From: Abelmoschus esculentus | Taxonomy: Eukaryota; Streptophyta; Magnoliopsida; Malvales; Malvaceae | Length of the DNA stretch: 64,000 nucleotides | Direction: 5' to 3' | Assembly (NCBI GenBank): GCA_035048815.1 | Contig: JAUCBN010000004.1 | Span: 11,188,001-11,252,000, forward strand | Part shown: positions 12,501 through 22,972 of the stretch, one piece after another | How the letters are laid out: every line of letters starts with the position of its first letter | How positions within the stretch are numbered: position 1 is the first letter of the stretch | The notes under the pieces: model-generated | What the model saw: only the letters and a program-made list of their open reading frames with translations | Databases searched by the model: none | What the model was told of the DNA's origin: nothing | Position numbers and translations under genes: made by a program

Positions 12501-12599
12501 TGCCATAGCTGCTTGAATCCTTCTTCTCAGCCTTAAGTATGTACGTTCGATCTCTGGATTGAGTTCGTATAAAGGACTACCTGGGTTGGCTCTGGTCAT
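9549..12599 (-). pseudogene. Element B gag-protease and N-terminal RT
   Basis: Starts at the ATG 12599 (MTRANPGSPLYEL), about 100 nt after the PBS. Gag capsid domain: LNPGVVTPEIEATHFELKP, then the retrotransposon-gag core with RLKLFPYSLRDRAKTWLNG and MYEAWERYRELL. After a Q-rich linker comes the aspartic protease with active-site context ALCDLGASINL (near 10570) and the flap-side motif APIILGRPFL. The RT N-terminus begins near 9900 (LPVIISSKL-type region, then WLDAGIIYPISDSEWVSP). One TAA at 11780-11778 replaces the Gln seen in C; otherwise the frame is continuous. Gag forms the particle and the protease processes it. Confidence 0.92.
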
Positions 12600-12699
12600 A
12601 CACCAAAAACAAACCTAAATTAAAAATAACTAAAGAAAATAAAAAAAATTAAATAAATAAAAAACAAGAAAATTAAAGAAGACAAAATTTAGTTGCCAA

Positions 12700-12717
12700 T
12701 CCCCGGCAACGGCGCCA
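12700..12717 (-). promoter_or_regulatory. Element B primer binding site (tRNA-Asp)
   Basis: Minus strand TGGCGCCGTTGCCGGGGA, complementary to the 3' end of plant tRNA-Asp over 18 nt as far as I recall that sequence. It lies 6 nt inside the 5' LTR. A tRNA-Asp primer is typical of the Athila lineage. Confidence 0.88.
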
Positions 12718-12723
12718 AAAACT

Positions 12724-14052
12724 TGATGCGTGTTAAAAAGCGAAATAAAGTGCAAGTGAACACATCGTCAAGTAATAAAGTGATAAGTATTTATCAAGTA
12801 TCGATCTCCACAGGGATTGGTGTACTTAATATGTCTGCTTATCTTCTTCGTGCTTCTGTAAAAGAAAGTAAAAACACAATTGATGAGATTTGGATTAAAC
12901 TAATAATTAAAATAACTAGAGATAAAATAAAGGGAGGTCGAATATTGAGAAAGAGGTAAGGATCTAGTTGTGTCGTATAACAGAGTTGATTGATCTGCTT
13001 CTGTCCAATATAATGTCACCACACTGCCTCAGCAGAACTGCATTTTACTGCCCACGGCAGCGATAGTGTTTTCTGCCGCGGCAATATCTTGCTCTTGGGC
13101 AGAGTCTACCGAAGTTCAGCAAAGTGTCCTTTGATGCCTTCGCTTATATCTAAGACGAAGTACTATTGTAGATTAGTCCTTGACGATACCCATCGGCGTG
13201 AATCAATTTGTAATCGACAACCAATCCTACACTTCTTTTAGCTTCTGAAACGTCTTAACCTATCTCTAGGTTAGAGTTAGTGTTACCTAACACCGTTCTT
13301 ATTCCTTTCGTGAATCTAACTCCATCGATATTAGATAAATGGATGGCTTACAAACTTCTCCATCGAGCTTGAATGCAAGTGTGAAGAACAATAGAATAAG
13401 AAAACTTCGATACTTTTATTATATTGAACGAGAAACAAGATACAATCTTCCCATACTATAATCGACAACTTTCACCTAACCCTAAGATAATTTAGAACAT
13501 AATGAAGTTCTTAGGGTTCCGCTTTTTCTCTCTAAATCGGCTCTCCCATTACATTGGTCGACTAGTTTATTTATAGTCTTGACCTAGGGTTTCTTTTCCT
13601 AATTAGAATCTAACTTGGAGTAGGGAACAAGTAATAAAATATAATATTTCTAAGTTTAATTCTAACTAGAAACTATTCCTACGTGGTCTTTGACTTGGTT
13701 TTTTCTTGTGTTCTTCTAGTCCGATCCAAACGCTTGTTATCTAGAACTCTTCAGCTCATTTTTCTCTTTTAATCGCCCAGTATCAGTACTGAAACTTCTG
13801 TTGCCGCGGCACTGGTTCTGCCCTCGGCAATTCTGCTACCTCGGCAGTTGTGTTGCCTCGGCAGTGTTTCCTACAATTGCATAAAAAGTGCTGAGAAGTC
13901 TCTTTTTCGCACAGTTTTCTTCTGTTCAGGCTGTGGCTGCAAAATATCAGTTATTGAGCAATAAGCATCTACATCAGCTCGAATTAGTGGATAATGAGTA
14001 CATAATATATATGAAAAGTGTAGTAAATAATAGCCTTTTTAGGTACTCATCA
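12724..14052 (-). repeat. Element B 5' LTR (1329 bp)
   Basis: TG...CA bounded (TGATGCGTG to TACTCATCA), next to the PBS. It contains the transcription start region, with a TATA-like site at 13566-13575. Confidence 0.95.
13566..13575 (-). promoter_or_regulatory. Element B LTR TATA box
   Basis: Minus strand TATAAATAAA in a context shared with the LTR of C (ACTATAAATA). This is the likely core promoter for the genomic RNA. Confidence 0.6.
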
Positions 14053-15101
14053 GGTGTAGCCGTTACAAACATGTTGGTAGGGAATTGTGGAAACTGCACA
14101 TCTTGGCTGGGAAAATTCTGGAGCATCATCTGGGCGAGTGTGCTGTTGAAGTCCCTCTGATATTCCATGTATCGTTGCTGGCGAAGATCCATAGCTGTCA
14201 TCCTCTGTAGTATCTCCTGGTAGGGGTCTATTGCGGTAGAGGTATGTGCAGTGTCGGGCATGTCTACCGTGAACTGGCCCCCAACAACTGTGTCAGCAGT
14301 GAACTACTGAGGAGTTGCCTGGACTGGCTCTGCTTGTGTGATCTGCATGATTTTGTGGCAGAAGTCTCTAGTCCACCCTCGTCTATGGGCTGTGAATTCA
14401 TCCGTTTCTTCCATTGGTACACCTGCATCAGTACAAATACCAATAATTAAACAAGGGAAATATAAAGGTCCTCTATCTTTCTTACCGCATTCGTATGTTT
14501 CCTTTAAAATTATTTCTCCAACATTTATGCTCCGTTTGTTGATGATGGATTGAATGAGAACCAATCTCCTTCGGTCCACCGTGCTATTGTGGGAGGTGGG
14601 GATGAGGCGTCTTTTGACAAAGGTGTTCCAAAGCTTGGCCTCGGGCCTAAGATTTTGCCTTGCTACCGATCCTCTATGGGCACCGGTTTCCCAATGAATA
14701 TTCTTGTAGCAAAGATCGTCTTTTATCAGCTCATAATCTTCGCTTGTGATGTCCTCCATGAACTCTGAGTGAATATCACGTTCTGGAGTTAAGCCATAGA
14801 ACAAATTTATCGTCTCGGCATCAAGGCGGACTGGCCTGCCTCGGCAGTGAACGTATAGGGAGTCTTTGCTTGGCCCGTGCGCATAAAATTCCCGCACGAT
14901 GGTGGCATTGGCCTGGGTAGGTTGTAGGCAAAAGATATCCCAATCTTGATACTTGATCTTGTTGAATAAGTAATGTTCAATGCGGAAGTTTTCCTCATCG
15001 GAGTGTTGGAACCCTTGTTCTTCCCAAAGCTGCCGAGCAACAAAAGACCTATTGAAACGGTCTTCAACCATGGCTGGGGCAAATCGGTTGTATGCGGCCA
15101 T
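14053..15101 (-). pseudogene. Element A ORF2, 5' part (split by element B)
   Basis: Starts at ATG 15101 with MAAYNRFAPAMVEDRFNRSF. The N-terminal half (about residues 1-265) is a globular domain with QLWEEQGFQHSDEENF, YVHCRGRPVRLDAETINLFY, WETGAHRGSV and RRRLVLIQSIINKRSINV. I assign it from memory to the family annotated as putative plant transposon protein, found in plant retrotransposons. A helical segment DLRQQRYMEYQRDFN follows before the B insertion point. A TAG at about 14306-14304 replaces Gln. There is no signal peptide or obvious membrane span, so it does not look like an envelope glycoprotein. Function unknown. Confidence 0.85.
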
Positions 15102-15542
15102 GTATAAGTGTTGAAGAGGTTAAGATCTTGAAAAGTTTTTAAAAGAATTAGGAGAGCTTTTAGATTGCAAGAGACTATAGCAAGAGAGAGATTGAGAATA
15201 TAACAAGAGAATCAAGAATACAAAGGTGAATAGTTCAAGAGGAAGAGAATGCTTATAAAGGCGTCAGCCTTCTAGCCGTTTGAACCAACTAGCCGTTAGT
15301 CTTTACTGCCGTTAGCTTTTACTGCCGCGGCGGGAATGTCGGCAGACTAGCCGTTACACTTTTTTGCCCGTTGGGACTGCTGCGGCTCTGACACTGTTCT
15401 CTGCCCCGGCAGCACTTTTCCTGCCGTGAACTATTTCTCCTTTATTCTTGCTTATTATCCTAAAAATTAAACAAAAACAAGAAAAATAATTAAAGATAAA
15501 TAAAAATTTAAACTAAACTAATCCTAATAATATAAAGAAAAA
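15102..15542 (-). other. Element A spacer between ORF1 and ORF2
   Basis: A noncoding 441-bp stretch between the ORF1 stop and the ORF2 start. It holds a TATA box (15260-15251) about 150 nt ahead of ORF2 and several CTGCC-type motifs (for example CTGCCGCGGCGG near 15320). Element B has no equivalent, because it has pol instead. Confidence 0.75.
15251..15260 (-). promoter_or_regulatory. Element A internal TATA box upstream of ORF2
   Basis: Minus strand CTTTATAAGC, about 150 nt before the ORF2 ATG at 15101. C and J have a TATATAAG box at nearly the same distance from ORF2. Confidence 0.6.
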
Positions 15543-18213
15543 TTAGAGGAAAGAGATTATGTCACTGGGGGGAGTGCATGCAAATGCATCTCCTAAGGTG
15601 ATTATCTCTTGTTGGCCAGAATGATGTTTCAGATGTTGGCCATTCTCTTTGACTTCATGTCCATCCCTTTTTGTTTTGATCTTCATTGCACCCTGTATGT
15701 CTGGACAGTGTGCTGTCTTGTTGGTTTCGTCCACTTCTGGCTTAATCTTTTTGCCAAATATTCTGCCGAGCATGCTGCCGAGGTAGTTGCTGCTGAAACA
15801 GGGTATCTTGGTGCCTGCATCTGTGGTGTGGAGGACTTTGCACTCTTTTATATCATCATATCTTTTCAACTTGTGGAAGGCATTGAGTTTGACTTGTTGG
15901 TCATTAACCCTCATTGTCAATTCTCCTTTTTCCACATCTATGAGTGTGCGTCCAGTCGCAAGGAAAGATCTCCCCAAGATGATCGGTGCATTATCATCTG
16001 CTTCACAATCAAGAACAAGGAAGTCAGCTGGAAAAATAAATTTATCTACCCCTACCAGTATATCCTCGATCTTTCCTTCAGGATGCACATATGATCTATC
16101 CGCTAATTGGAGCAGCACTGTTGTAGGTTTTGCACTTCCAATTCCAAGCTTTTGGAGACAGATTTTGGCATCAAGTTTATGCTTGCTCCAAGGTCGCATA
16201 GGGCCTTTCCTTCGTAGTGGTTTCCTATCGCACAAGGTATGGTAAAGCATCCAGGGTCCTTCAATTTTGGAGGCATACGATTATGAAGCATTGCCATGCA
16301 TCCTTCAGTTGCAGCCACTGTTTCAAACTCACCAAGCCTTTTTCTTTTAAACACAATGTCTTTTAAGAATTTGGCATAGTTTGGCATTTGTTCAATTGCC
16401 TCAACAAATGGCAAGTTGATGTGGACTTGCTTCAAAATATCTAAGAATTTTTTAAATTGGTGGTCCTGTTTCTGCTTTTTCAACCTGTGGGAAAGGTGGT
16501 GGTGGTCTCATCTCTTTCAGTGTTTCATTAGTTTGGAATTTTATATCTGGTACCACTGGGTCTTTTACTGTTTCGGCAGCTTGTTGAGGTATTGCCGAGT
16601 TCTCTGCTGGGGCAGAGCTTCCTGCTGGGCTTTCAGAGGCATGTTCTGTGGGTTCAGCATCCAAATCCTCCTTGTCTGATTCTTCTTGTTTTACTGGTAG
16701 GACTTTGTTTGCTGGACTGCCTAGTTTCTCTTTAAGTTGTAGGCCACTTCTAGTAGTAATTACCTTACATTGCTCATGGCCCATTCCCTTAGCAACTTCA
16801 GTATTGCTGGGTAATCCTCCTTGTGGTCTAGTGTTCTGGTTTTGAGCAAAATGGCCAACTTGAGTTTCTAGTGATTTAATGGTTGCCTCTTGATTTTGCA
16901 GCCTCATCTCAGTTCTATTCATGAAAGCATCAATTCTTTTCATGAAATTACTATTCTCAGCCATGTATGATTCTGTTTTCATCATGAAGGCCTTAAGAGA
17001 ATTTTCTAGCGAATTTGTGGGCTGTTGCTGATGCATCTGTTACTGCGGCATTGGTTGTTGAACTTGCTGCTGCGGCAGGTGTTGCATTTGCATTGCATGC
17101 TGGAAACCTGGGGGTTGAGTAGTTGGATTTAAGGCATTATTAGGATTGCTCCATGAAAAATTTGGGTGTCTTTTCCATGATGGGTTATATGTGTTGGACA
17201 TCATATTATTCCTATTGTAGTTTCCAACATAGAGGCTAGATTCATCATCCTGCATACATTCAGAAGAGTCTATTGCCTTAACCTCATGTGTATTCTGCTG
17301 CATTTGCATATTCTGCACCAACTTAGTAAGAGAGGCCAATTGTGCTGCTACTGAATTGGATGTTTCTAGCTCATTCACTGTAGCTTGGCGTCTTACTCCT
17401 CCTCGCCTAGATGTAGGGAATTGAAAATCGTTCTTTGCGAGTTTGTTCAAAATTTCTATAGATTCCTCTGGAGCTTTGTCAAGGAGTGTCCCATTGGCAG
17501 AGGCGTCTAACATCATCTTGTTGGGGCGTTGGTAGCATTGTAGAACATTGTCACTTGTGTTTCCACAATGGAAACCCATGTAAAGGACATTTGTGTAACA
17601 ATTCCCTATAGCGCTCCCATGCTTCGTACATTGGTTTATCGTCTGCCTGTCGAAAAGAGGTAATTTCATTACGTATACGATCATATAAATTTGTAGGATT
17701 AAAACGCGTAATAAAATCACGACAGAGTTCACTCCAAGATCCTATTGATCCTGTTGGAATGCTATTTAACCAGGTTTTTTCCCTATCCCTCAGTAAATAG
17801 GGGAATAATTTCAGTCTCAAAACATCTTCATGGACTCCTTATTTTTTAAATGAATTGCAAATCTCCATGAATGATTTGAGATGTTGCCTGGCATCTTCAT
17901 TTAATGACCCGCCAAACTGTCCCATAGTATTTAGCATGTTGAACATGACATGTTTTAGTTAAAAATGGGTTGCTTCGATTTCTGGGGTGACAACTCGTGG
18001 ATTTAACCGGTTCAAATCTTCCACCAGAAAGTCCCTGACAGTGGGCTATCGCGGCTGTGGGGGCGGCGGTAGTCTTTCATTACCAACAGGTAAGTTTTGA
18101 CCTTCTGGTTGATTTGCAATAACTGCTCGAATTTGTCTTCTCAACCTCTGCTGCATACGAACAATCTCGGGATCAATCTCGTACAAAGGATGACTTGGGT
18201 TTGCCCTGCTCAT
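15543..18213 (-). pseudogene. Element A ORF1: gag-protease with integrase-tail relic
   Basis: Starts at ATG 18213 (MSRANPSHPLYEIDPEI). The gag core is recognisable (LKLFPYLLRDREKTWLN, PTNLYDRIRNEITSFRQ), followed by a Q-rich linker and the protease motif ALCDLGASINLMPKSV near 16200. After the protease the frame passes straight into HGHEV-like residues and NGQHLKHHSGQQ...LGDAFACTPP, which match the very end of integrase in element E (NGQHLKHYSGQ...LGDALACTP). RT, RNase H and the integrase core are therefore missing as a block. Frameshifts near 17560, 16470 and 16170, plus stops such as the TAA near 17040, break this copy. Confidence 0.88.
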
Positions 18214-18293
18214 ACATCAATAGAAACCGAAGTAAAATAAAAATAAAAATACTAAAAAACAAGAAAATAAAGAAAACAAAATTTAGTTGTCAA

Positions 18294-18311
18294 TCCCCGA
18301 CAACGGCGCCA
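18294..18311 (-). promoter_or_regulatory. Element A primer binding site (tRNA-Asp)
   Basis: Minus strand TGGCGCCGTTGTCGGGGA, one mismatch from the site in B, 6 nt from the 5' LTR. Confidence 0.85.
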
Positions 18312-18317
18312 AAAACT

Positions 18318-19444
18318 TGTTGCGTATAAAAAGTGCGCAATTTAGTGCAAGTATACACGTCAAGTAATAAAAGTGATGAGTAATATCAGATATCGTATCC
18401 TCGAGGATTGGTATACTTAATATGTTTTCTTTTATCTTCTTGCTCTGTAAAAGAAATAAAGTAGAACACAGGTGATTTAAGTTGAGCGAAACTAAATAAC
18501 TTGAGTAATAAAATAAAGTAATTAATAAAAGAGAAATCATATGAAGAAAGTGGCCAGGATCCAGTTACGTTGTATTGTGGAATCAATTGACTTGTTTCTG
18601 TCCAATGCAATCGCATAACACTGCCTCGGCAGTACTGTAGATTACTGCCTCGACAGTGAAGATGCTTGTCCGCCGCGACAATCCCTTGCTCTTGGGTGGA
18701 TTTTACCAAAGTTCGGCAAAGTGTCCTTTGATGACTTCGCTTATCCCTAAGTCAAAGCACTGTTGATAACCAGTCCTTGATGATACCTCCCGGCGTGAAT
18801 CAATTATAATTATCAACCAATCCCACACTTCTTTTAGCCGCTGAAACTCTAACCTATTCCTAGGCCGAGTTAGTCTTTCGCGATTGAAACACCGTACTTA
18901 TTCCTTTCGTGAATCTAACTCTCCCGAGTCTAGATAAATAGATTACTCACAAACTTCTCTCCCGAGCTTGAATGCAAGAACAAAGAATAGCAAAGAATAA
19001 GCAAACCTTGATACTTTTATTGCATTGAAACAAGAAGCCAAGTAAAATCTCTTCTCACAAGTACTTGACAACCTTCACCTAAGCCTAAAGAAACTTAGAA
19101 CATAATGAAGAAGAAAACAATAAATCCTAAGGTAAAATTCTCTCTCTAAATTCCGGCTCTCCAAAACATTGGCCGACTATGGCTTATATAGTCTAGGTCT
19201 AGGGCAAACTTTTCCTAAGTAGGAATACAACTTGGAATAAAACACAAGTTGAGTACATAATAAAAGATCTTTATTTTATTTCCTAGTTTATTCCTATAGG
19301 GATTCTTGTCTGCATGGCCTTTGACCTTGACTTTGCGTTTGTTTCCTAACTCCGATTTCCATGCTGCTTGTCTTGAAAGGTGTAAATTAAGTGCTTATTG
19401 TCCATGAAAGGTGTATGAAATAATGGTCTTTTGAGCACTTATCA
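18318..19444 (-). repeat. Element A 5' LTR with internal deletion (1127 bp)
   Basis: Pairs with 1865-3220. A deletion of about 229 bp joins GTCTTGAAA directly to GGTGTAAATT near 19379. The deleted part corresponds to the U3 end of the LTR in sense orientation, which carries the palindrome cluster. A TATA-like TATATAA is at 19190-19184. Confidence 0.92.
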
Positions 19445-19449
19445 ATGAC

Positions 19450-19876
19450 TTAGGGCATTATACGACAGCGATAGTGTTATTATATAATTTTTTTTTTAAT
19501 AAATTTAAGTTAATGCTTAATCAGTCTCTACTTTTATATGTGTGGATTCTAGATATCCTTTGTCAACTTGTTCAATATTCTTAAGTTTTTATTTTTGCCA
19601 ACTTGTTCTCTTTTCTAAACTCTTTGTTCCTTTATGGTTTTCCTTCATGACATTATTTTCTTAGATTTTCATAGTTTATTACCATACAATAATTCCAAAT
19701 CTCATGAGTATTAATTTGGTAATTAATTCTTGGACAATCCTTATGGAGACGATACTTGACTTATCACTTCATTACTTGATAATCATGTATACTAGCATGT
19801 GAAGAATTTTATCTTAACATTATTTTCATAAATATTTAGCTAAGTATTTAATATTTTGCCAAGCATAAACCAATCA
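19450..19876 (+). repeat. Element D LTR 3' end
   Basis: Contains the block CCTTATGGAGACGATACTTG followed by TCATTACTTGAT, the diverged counterpart of the LTR end in C (CCCTGTGGAGATCGATACTTG region). It ends CAATCA just before the PBS. The LTR start is not located; it may lie in 1344-1864. Confidence 0.55.
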
Positions 19877-19885
19877 ATAAATTTT

Positions 19886-19906
19886 TAGCGTCGTTTTCGG
19901 GAATTG
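19886..19906 (+). promoter_or_regulatory. Element D degenerate primer binding site
   Basis: TAGCGTCGTTTTCGGGAATTG, several mismatches from the tRNA-Asp site TGGCGCCGTTGCCGGGGATT. Its position before gag fits. Confidence 0.6.
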
Positions 19907-19978
19907 CAACAAAATTATTTGTTTTCAATTTTACTTGTTTTTATTTATTTTGAATATTTTATTTAATTAAGTTTGTTA

Positions 19979-20602
19979 ATGGTCATGAACACTCACTTAA
20001 GAGCCAACCTCGATTTTGACCCTAAAATTGAAAGAATGTTACAAAGAATAAGAAGGTAAAATCGAGAAATGGAGAATGAAGGTATTCCACGAAACAACAT
20101 GCAACATGTCATACGTCCATCGCCTCAGAATTTTACCCAAGCTCTTACTAAAAGGTTGATTAAAGAATATCTAACACCAACCATGGATAACTTGATACCT
20201 GAGTTTATAGATCCTATGGTAAATTTGACAAATTTTGAACTCAAACAGGTAATAATTCAAATGTTGTCCAATGTAGGTCAACTCAATGGTTCACTCACTA
20301 GCAATCTGAGACAACACTTGGAACAATTTATGAAAATTTGTCAAGTCTTCAACCAAGCTGGTATAACTGAAGAAATAATCAAGCTTAAATTCTTTTTTTT
20401 CTCTTTGATGGATCAAGCAAAATCATGGCTAAATACATTGCCAACATGTTTAATCTCTTCAGGGTGGAATTATGCTAGAAGTTTCTTCTAAGATTTTAGT
20501 CATAGCCTATCACTGCAAATCTGAAAAGTGAAATCACCATATTCAAACAAGTAGATGACGAGACCCTCTATGAAACTTGGGAACGCTTCAAGTAGTTGCT
20601 GA
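19979..20602 (+). pseudogene. Element D gag, 5' part
   Basis: From ATG 19979 the frame reads MVMNTHLRANLDFDPKIERM, stops at a TAA near 20056, then continues with MENEGIPRNN, the gag core (NFELKQVIIQMLSNVGQLNG, IIKLKFFFFSLMDQAKSWLN) and a break near 20491. The last readable codons before E are YETWERFK-stop-LLR, matching YEAWERYRELLNR in B. The next residues (CLTHGFSTWIQ) resume at 25514. Confidence 0.75.
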
Positions 20603-20615
20603 GGCGCCAAAAACT
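20603..20615 (-). promoter_or_regulatory. PBS remnant on the outer side of the E LTR
   Basis: GGCGCCAAAAACT immediately left of the LTR start, identical to the PBS-LTR junction of B (12711-12723). In a simple insertion this junction faces the inside of the element. Confidence 0.75.
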
Positions 20616-21940
20616 TGATGCGTGTAAAAATAGCGCAAATTGTGCAGTGTACACGTCGCAAGTACTAAAGTGATTTGTATAATCGAGTATCGTCTCCACA
20701 GGGATTGGTATACTTAATATATCTTCTTTGATCTTCTTGTCCTGTAAAAGAAATAAAATAAGAACACAAGTAAGAAGGATGTTTGAGTGAACTAATTGAA
20801 TAAGAACTAAATAAAGATAATGAGGACGAATTAAGAGAGTGGATAGGATCCAGTTGTGTCGTATTGTGGATTCGATTGACTTGTTTCTGTCCAATTCTAT
20901 CACATAACACTGTCTCGGCAGCACTGCAGATTACTGCCTCGGCAGCGATGATGCGTGTCTGCCGCGGCATTCCCTTGCTCTTGGGCATACCTCACTAAGA
21001 TTCGGCAAAGTGTCCTTAGATGGCTCCGCTTATCCCTAAGTCGAAACACTGTTGATAATCAGTCCTTGATGATACCTCCCGACGTTAATCAATTATAACG
21101 ATCAACCAATCTCACACTTCTTTTAGCCGCTGAAACTCTAACCTATCCCTAGGCCGAGTTAGTATTTTCCAATCAAGTCAAATACCGTACTTACTCCTTT
21201 CGTAAATCTAACTCTCCCGAGTCTAGATAAATAGATTACTCACAAACTTCCCTCCCGGGCTTGGATGCAAGAACAAAGAATGGCAAAGAGTAAGCAAATC
21301 TTAATGTTTTATTGTATTGAATCAAGAAACAAAATACAATCTTCTCTCACAAGTACTCGACAACCTTCACCTAACCCTAAGAAAGTTTAGAACATAATGG
21401 AAGAAAGAACACGATAATTCTTAGGGTTGAACTCTCTCTATTCGTCTCTCTCAATACAATGACGGCTAGGGTATATATAGTCTAGGTCTAGGGCAAACCC
21501 TTCCTAAGTAGGAATACTACTTGGAGTAGGATTACAATAATTTCCATAAATAAAATATTTCCAAGTTTATTCCAACTAGGATGCTTTTCCCTTGTGGCCT
21601 TTGACTTGGGCTTTCCATGTGCTAATCATCTTCAATCCATGTGCTGTATGTCCAGAAACGTTGCTTATATTTTTGTCTTCCAATCGCCTTCAGTCTTGAT
21701 GCTGGAGCTTTGTCTGCTGCCGCGGCCCTAGTTCTGCCTAGGCCACAATACTGCCTCGGCAGGGCTTTCCTGTAAATACATAAAAGATGCCATAAAGCCC
21801 GCTTTTCTACAGATATAAGCTATGACAGCAAAACATCAATTGTTGTGCATTAAGTATATACATCATTATAAGTTGGTGTATAATGAGTGCATAATGTCCA
21901 TGAAAGGAGTAGTAAATGATAGCCTTTTAGGCACTTATCA
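20616..21940 (-). repeat. Element E complete LTR (1325 bp)
   Basis: TGATGCGTG...CTTATCA. The right neighbour is the 3' PPT, so it acts as the 3' LTR of E; the left neighbour is a PBS fragment, so it also looks like a 5' LTR. CTGCCTCGGCAG motifs occur near 20934 and 21752. Confidence 0.9.
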
Positions 21941-21978
21941 CACCCCCAAACTCGAACTATTGCTTGTCCTCAAGCAAT
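21941..21978 (-). promoter_or_regulatory. Element E 3' polypurine tract and hairpin
   Basis: GAGTTTGGGGGTG on the minus strand (21953-21941) with the hairpin ATTGCTTG-AGGA-CAAGCAAT (21978-21959). Confidence 0.83.
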
Positions 21979-22229
21979 GCAAAACATCAAATTGCAGAAC
22001 CTTATTCTCTTTTGGTCTTACTTTTCCATCTATTCTCCCCACCATAACTATGTCTATTCCTTAGTTTTAGCCTCTAGTTTACTCAAGGACTTTACTCGGA
22101 AACAAGCTATAAGATTTATGTGGGTGTGTGGGTTTTTGTGGATAAGGTTGATTAAAGGCTTTCTTAGATAAACTCTAAGCTCAAGACAAGTAGACTTGGA
22201 TTTAGTGCTCTTTTCTTAAACAACATTAT

Positions 22230-22378
22230 CTTGAGCCAATTTCGGGCACCTCAAGGCATGTGTTTTCTATTTCCTTCTTTTTCTTTTAATGATCTTTTTT
22301 TTAGCATATTAGAGCCAATTTCGGGCACCTCTAGCATGAAGAAGAGTAATTTCTAGAGCCGGTGTTAGGCACCTCTAG
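22230..22378 (-). ncRNA. Element E 3' hairpin array
   Basis: Hairpins at 22230-22255 (CTTGAG/CTCAAG), 22309-22334 (TTAGAG/CTCTAG, one terminal mismatch) and 22353-22378 (CTAGAG/CTCTAG). I see no ORF in the inter-PPT stretch 21979-22733. Confidence 0.7.
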
Positions 22379-22733
22379 TCACTTTTCAAAAAAAATCTTA
22401 GTCTTTATCACCTAAGTTTATTAAAAGAATTCCTAAATCAAACAAGTCCCAAAAGTGTTTAATGATCTTAACCTTATAGCAAGCTTCTAAGTTTTATTCC
22501 TTAAGTATCCTAAGGTTATCCCTTCAAAACAGTACCTAGCCATGGTAAGGAGAAAGATTTCTATTGCCTTAAGAGAATAAACTAAGGCAAAGCTGATGTA
22601 GAGCAGTGCAAAAGTAAAGACAAAAATTTCAAGTAAAAGGCAGGTATATGAACTAAAAATTTTCAATTAAGGAAAAATTTACTCCCTTTTCATAGTAAGG
22701 CCGAGGCAGTGGGCTGCCTCGGCAGTGCACCTA

Positions 22734-22771
22734 TACCCCCAAACTCAAACTGAGCATTGTCCTCAATGCTT
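22734..22771 (-). promoter_or_regulatory. Element E internal polypurine tract and hairpin
   Basis: GAGTTTGGGGGTA on the minus strand (22746-22734) and hairpin AGCATTG-AGGA-CAATGCT (22770-22753), about 200 bp past the pol stop. Confidence 0.78.
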
Positions 22772-22972
22772 ACATCACACATATATAAGAATGATATAAC
22801 ATTAAGACAAAATGGATTTTAGGGATCTTCTGGTAGATAATGAGTACTCGGCTTGGCATTGGTTGGAGAGTAATTTGTTATCCTAAAAATTAAGAGAAAG
22901 AAAAAATTAATGACATAATATAAAACTAAACTAATCTTAAAGATGCAGTAAAAAAAAGATAGGATGGGGGAA

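Larger units (their letters stand above)
4612..14052 (-). mobile_element. Element B: Athila-type with full gag-pol plan
   Basis: A 9441-bp minus-strand Ty3/gypsy element nested in ORF2 of A, flanked by GGTGT (4607-4611 and 14053-14057). Both LTRs are 1329 bp. Sense order: 5' LTR, tRNA-Asp PBS, gag, protease, RT, RNase H, integrase, internal PPT, hairpin array, 3' PPT, 3' LTR. There is no ORF2. Its LTRs resemble those of C and J. The polyprotein carries three nonsense codons and two frameshifts, so this copy is defective, although its layout is autonomous. Confidence 0.95.
1865..19444 (-). mobile_element. Element A: Athila-type, ORF1 + ORF2, no RT/integrase
   Basis: A minus-strand LTR retrotransposon flanked by a perfect 5-bp duplication ATGAC (1860-1864 and 19445-19449). 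In sense order: 5' LTR 18318-19444, PBS 18294-18311, ORF1 (gag-protease) 18213-15543, TATA spacer, ORF2 15101-4120, internal PPT, hairpin array, 3' PPT, 3' LTR 1865-3220. Element B sits inside ORF2. Without B the element is about 8.1 kb. RT, RNase H and the integrase core are absent, so it could only have moved with enzymes supplied in trans. Confidence 0.93.

Noticed and set aside
12700..12717. A tRNA-Asp gene
   Set aside because: Only the 18-nt primer site complementary to its 3' end is present; no cloverleaf is encoded around it.
20568..20988. Minus-strand frames near the E LTR start as coding
   Set aside because: They lie inside the LTR and read through palindrome motifs; the same frames recur at 2065 and 18386 because of LTR homology.
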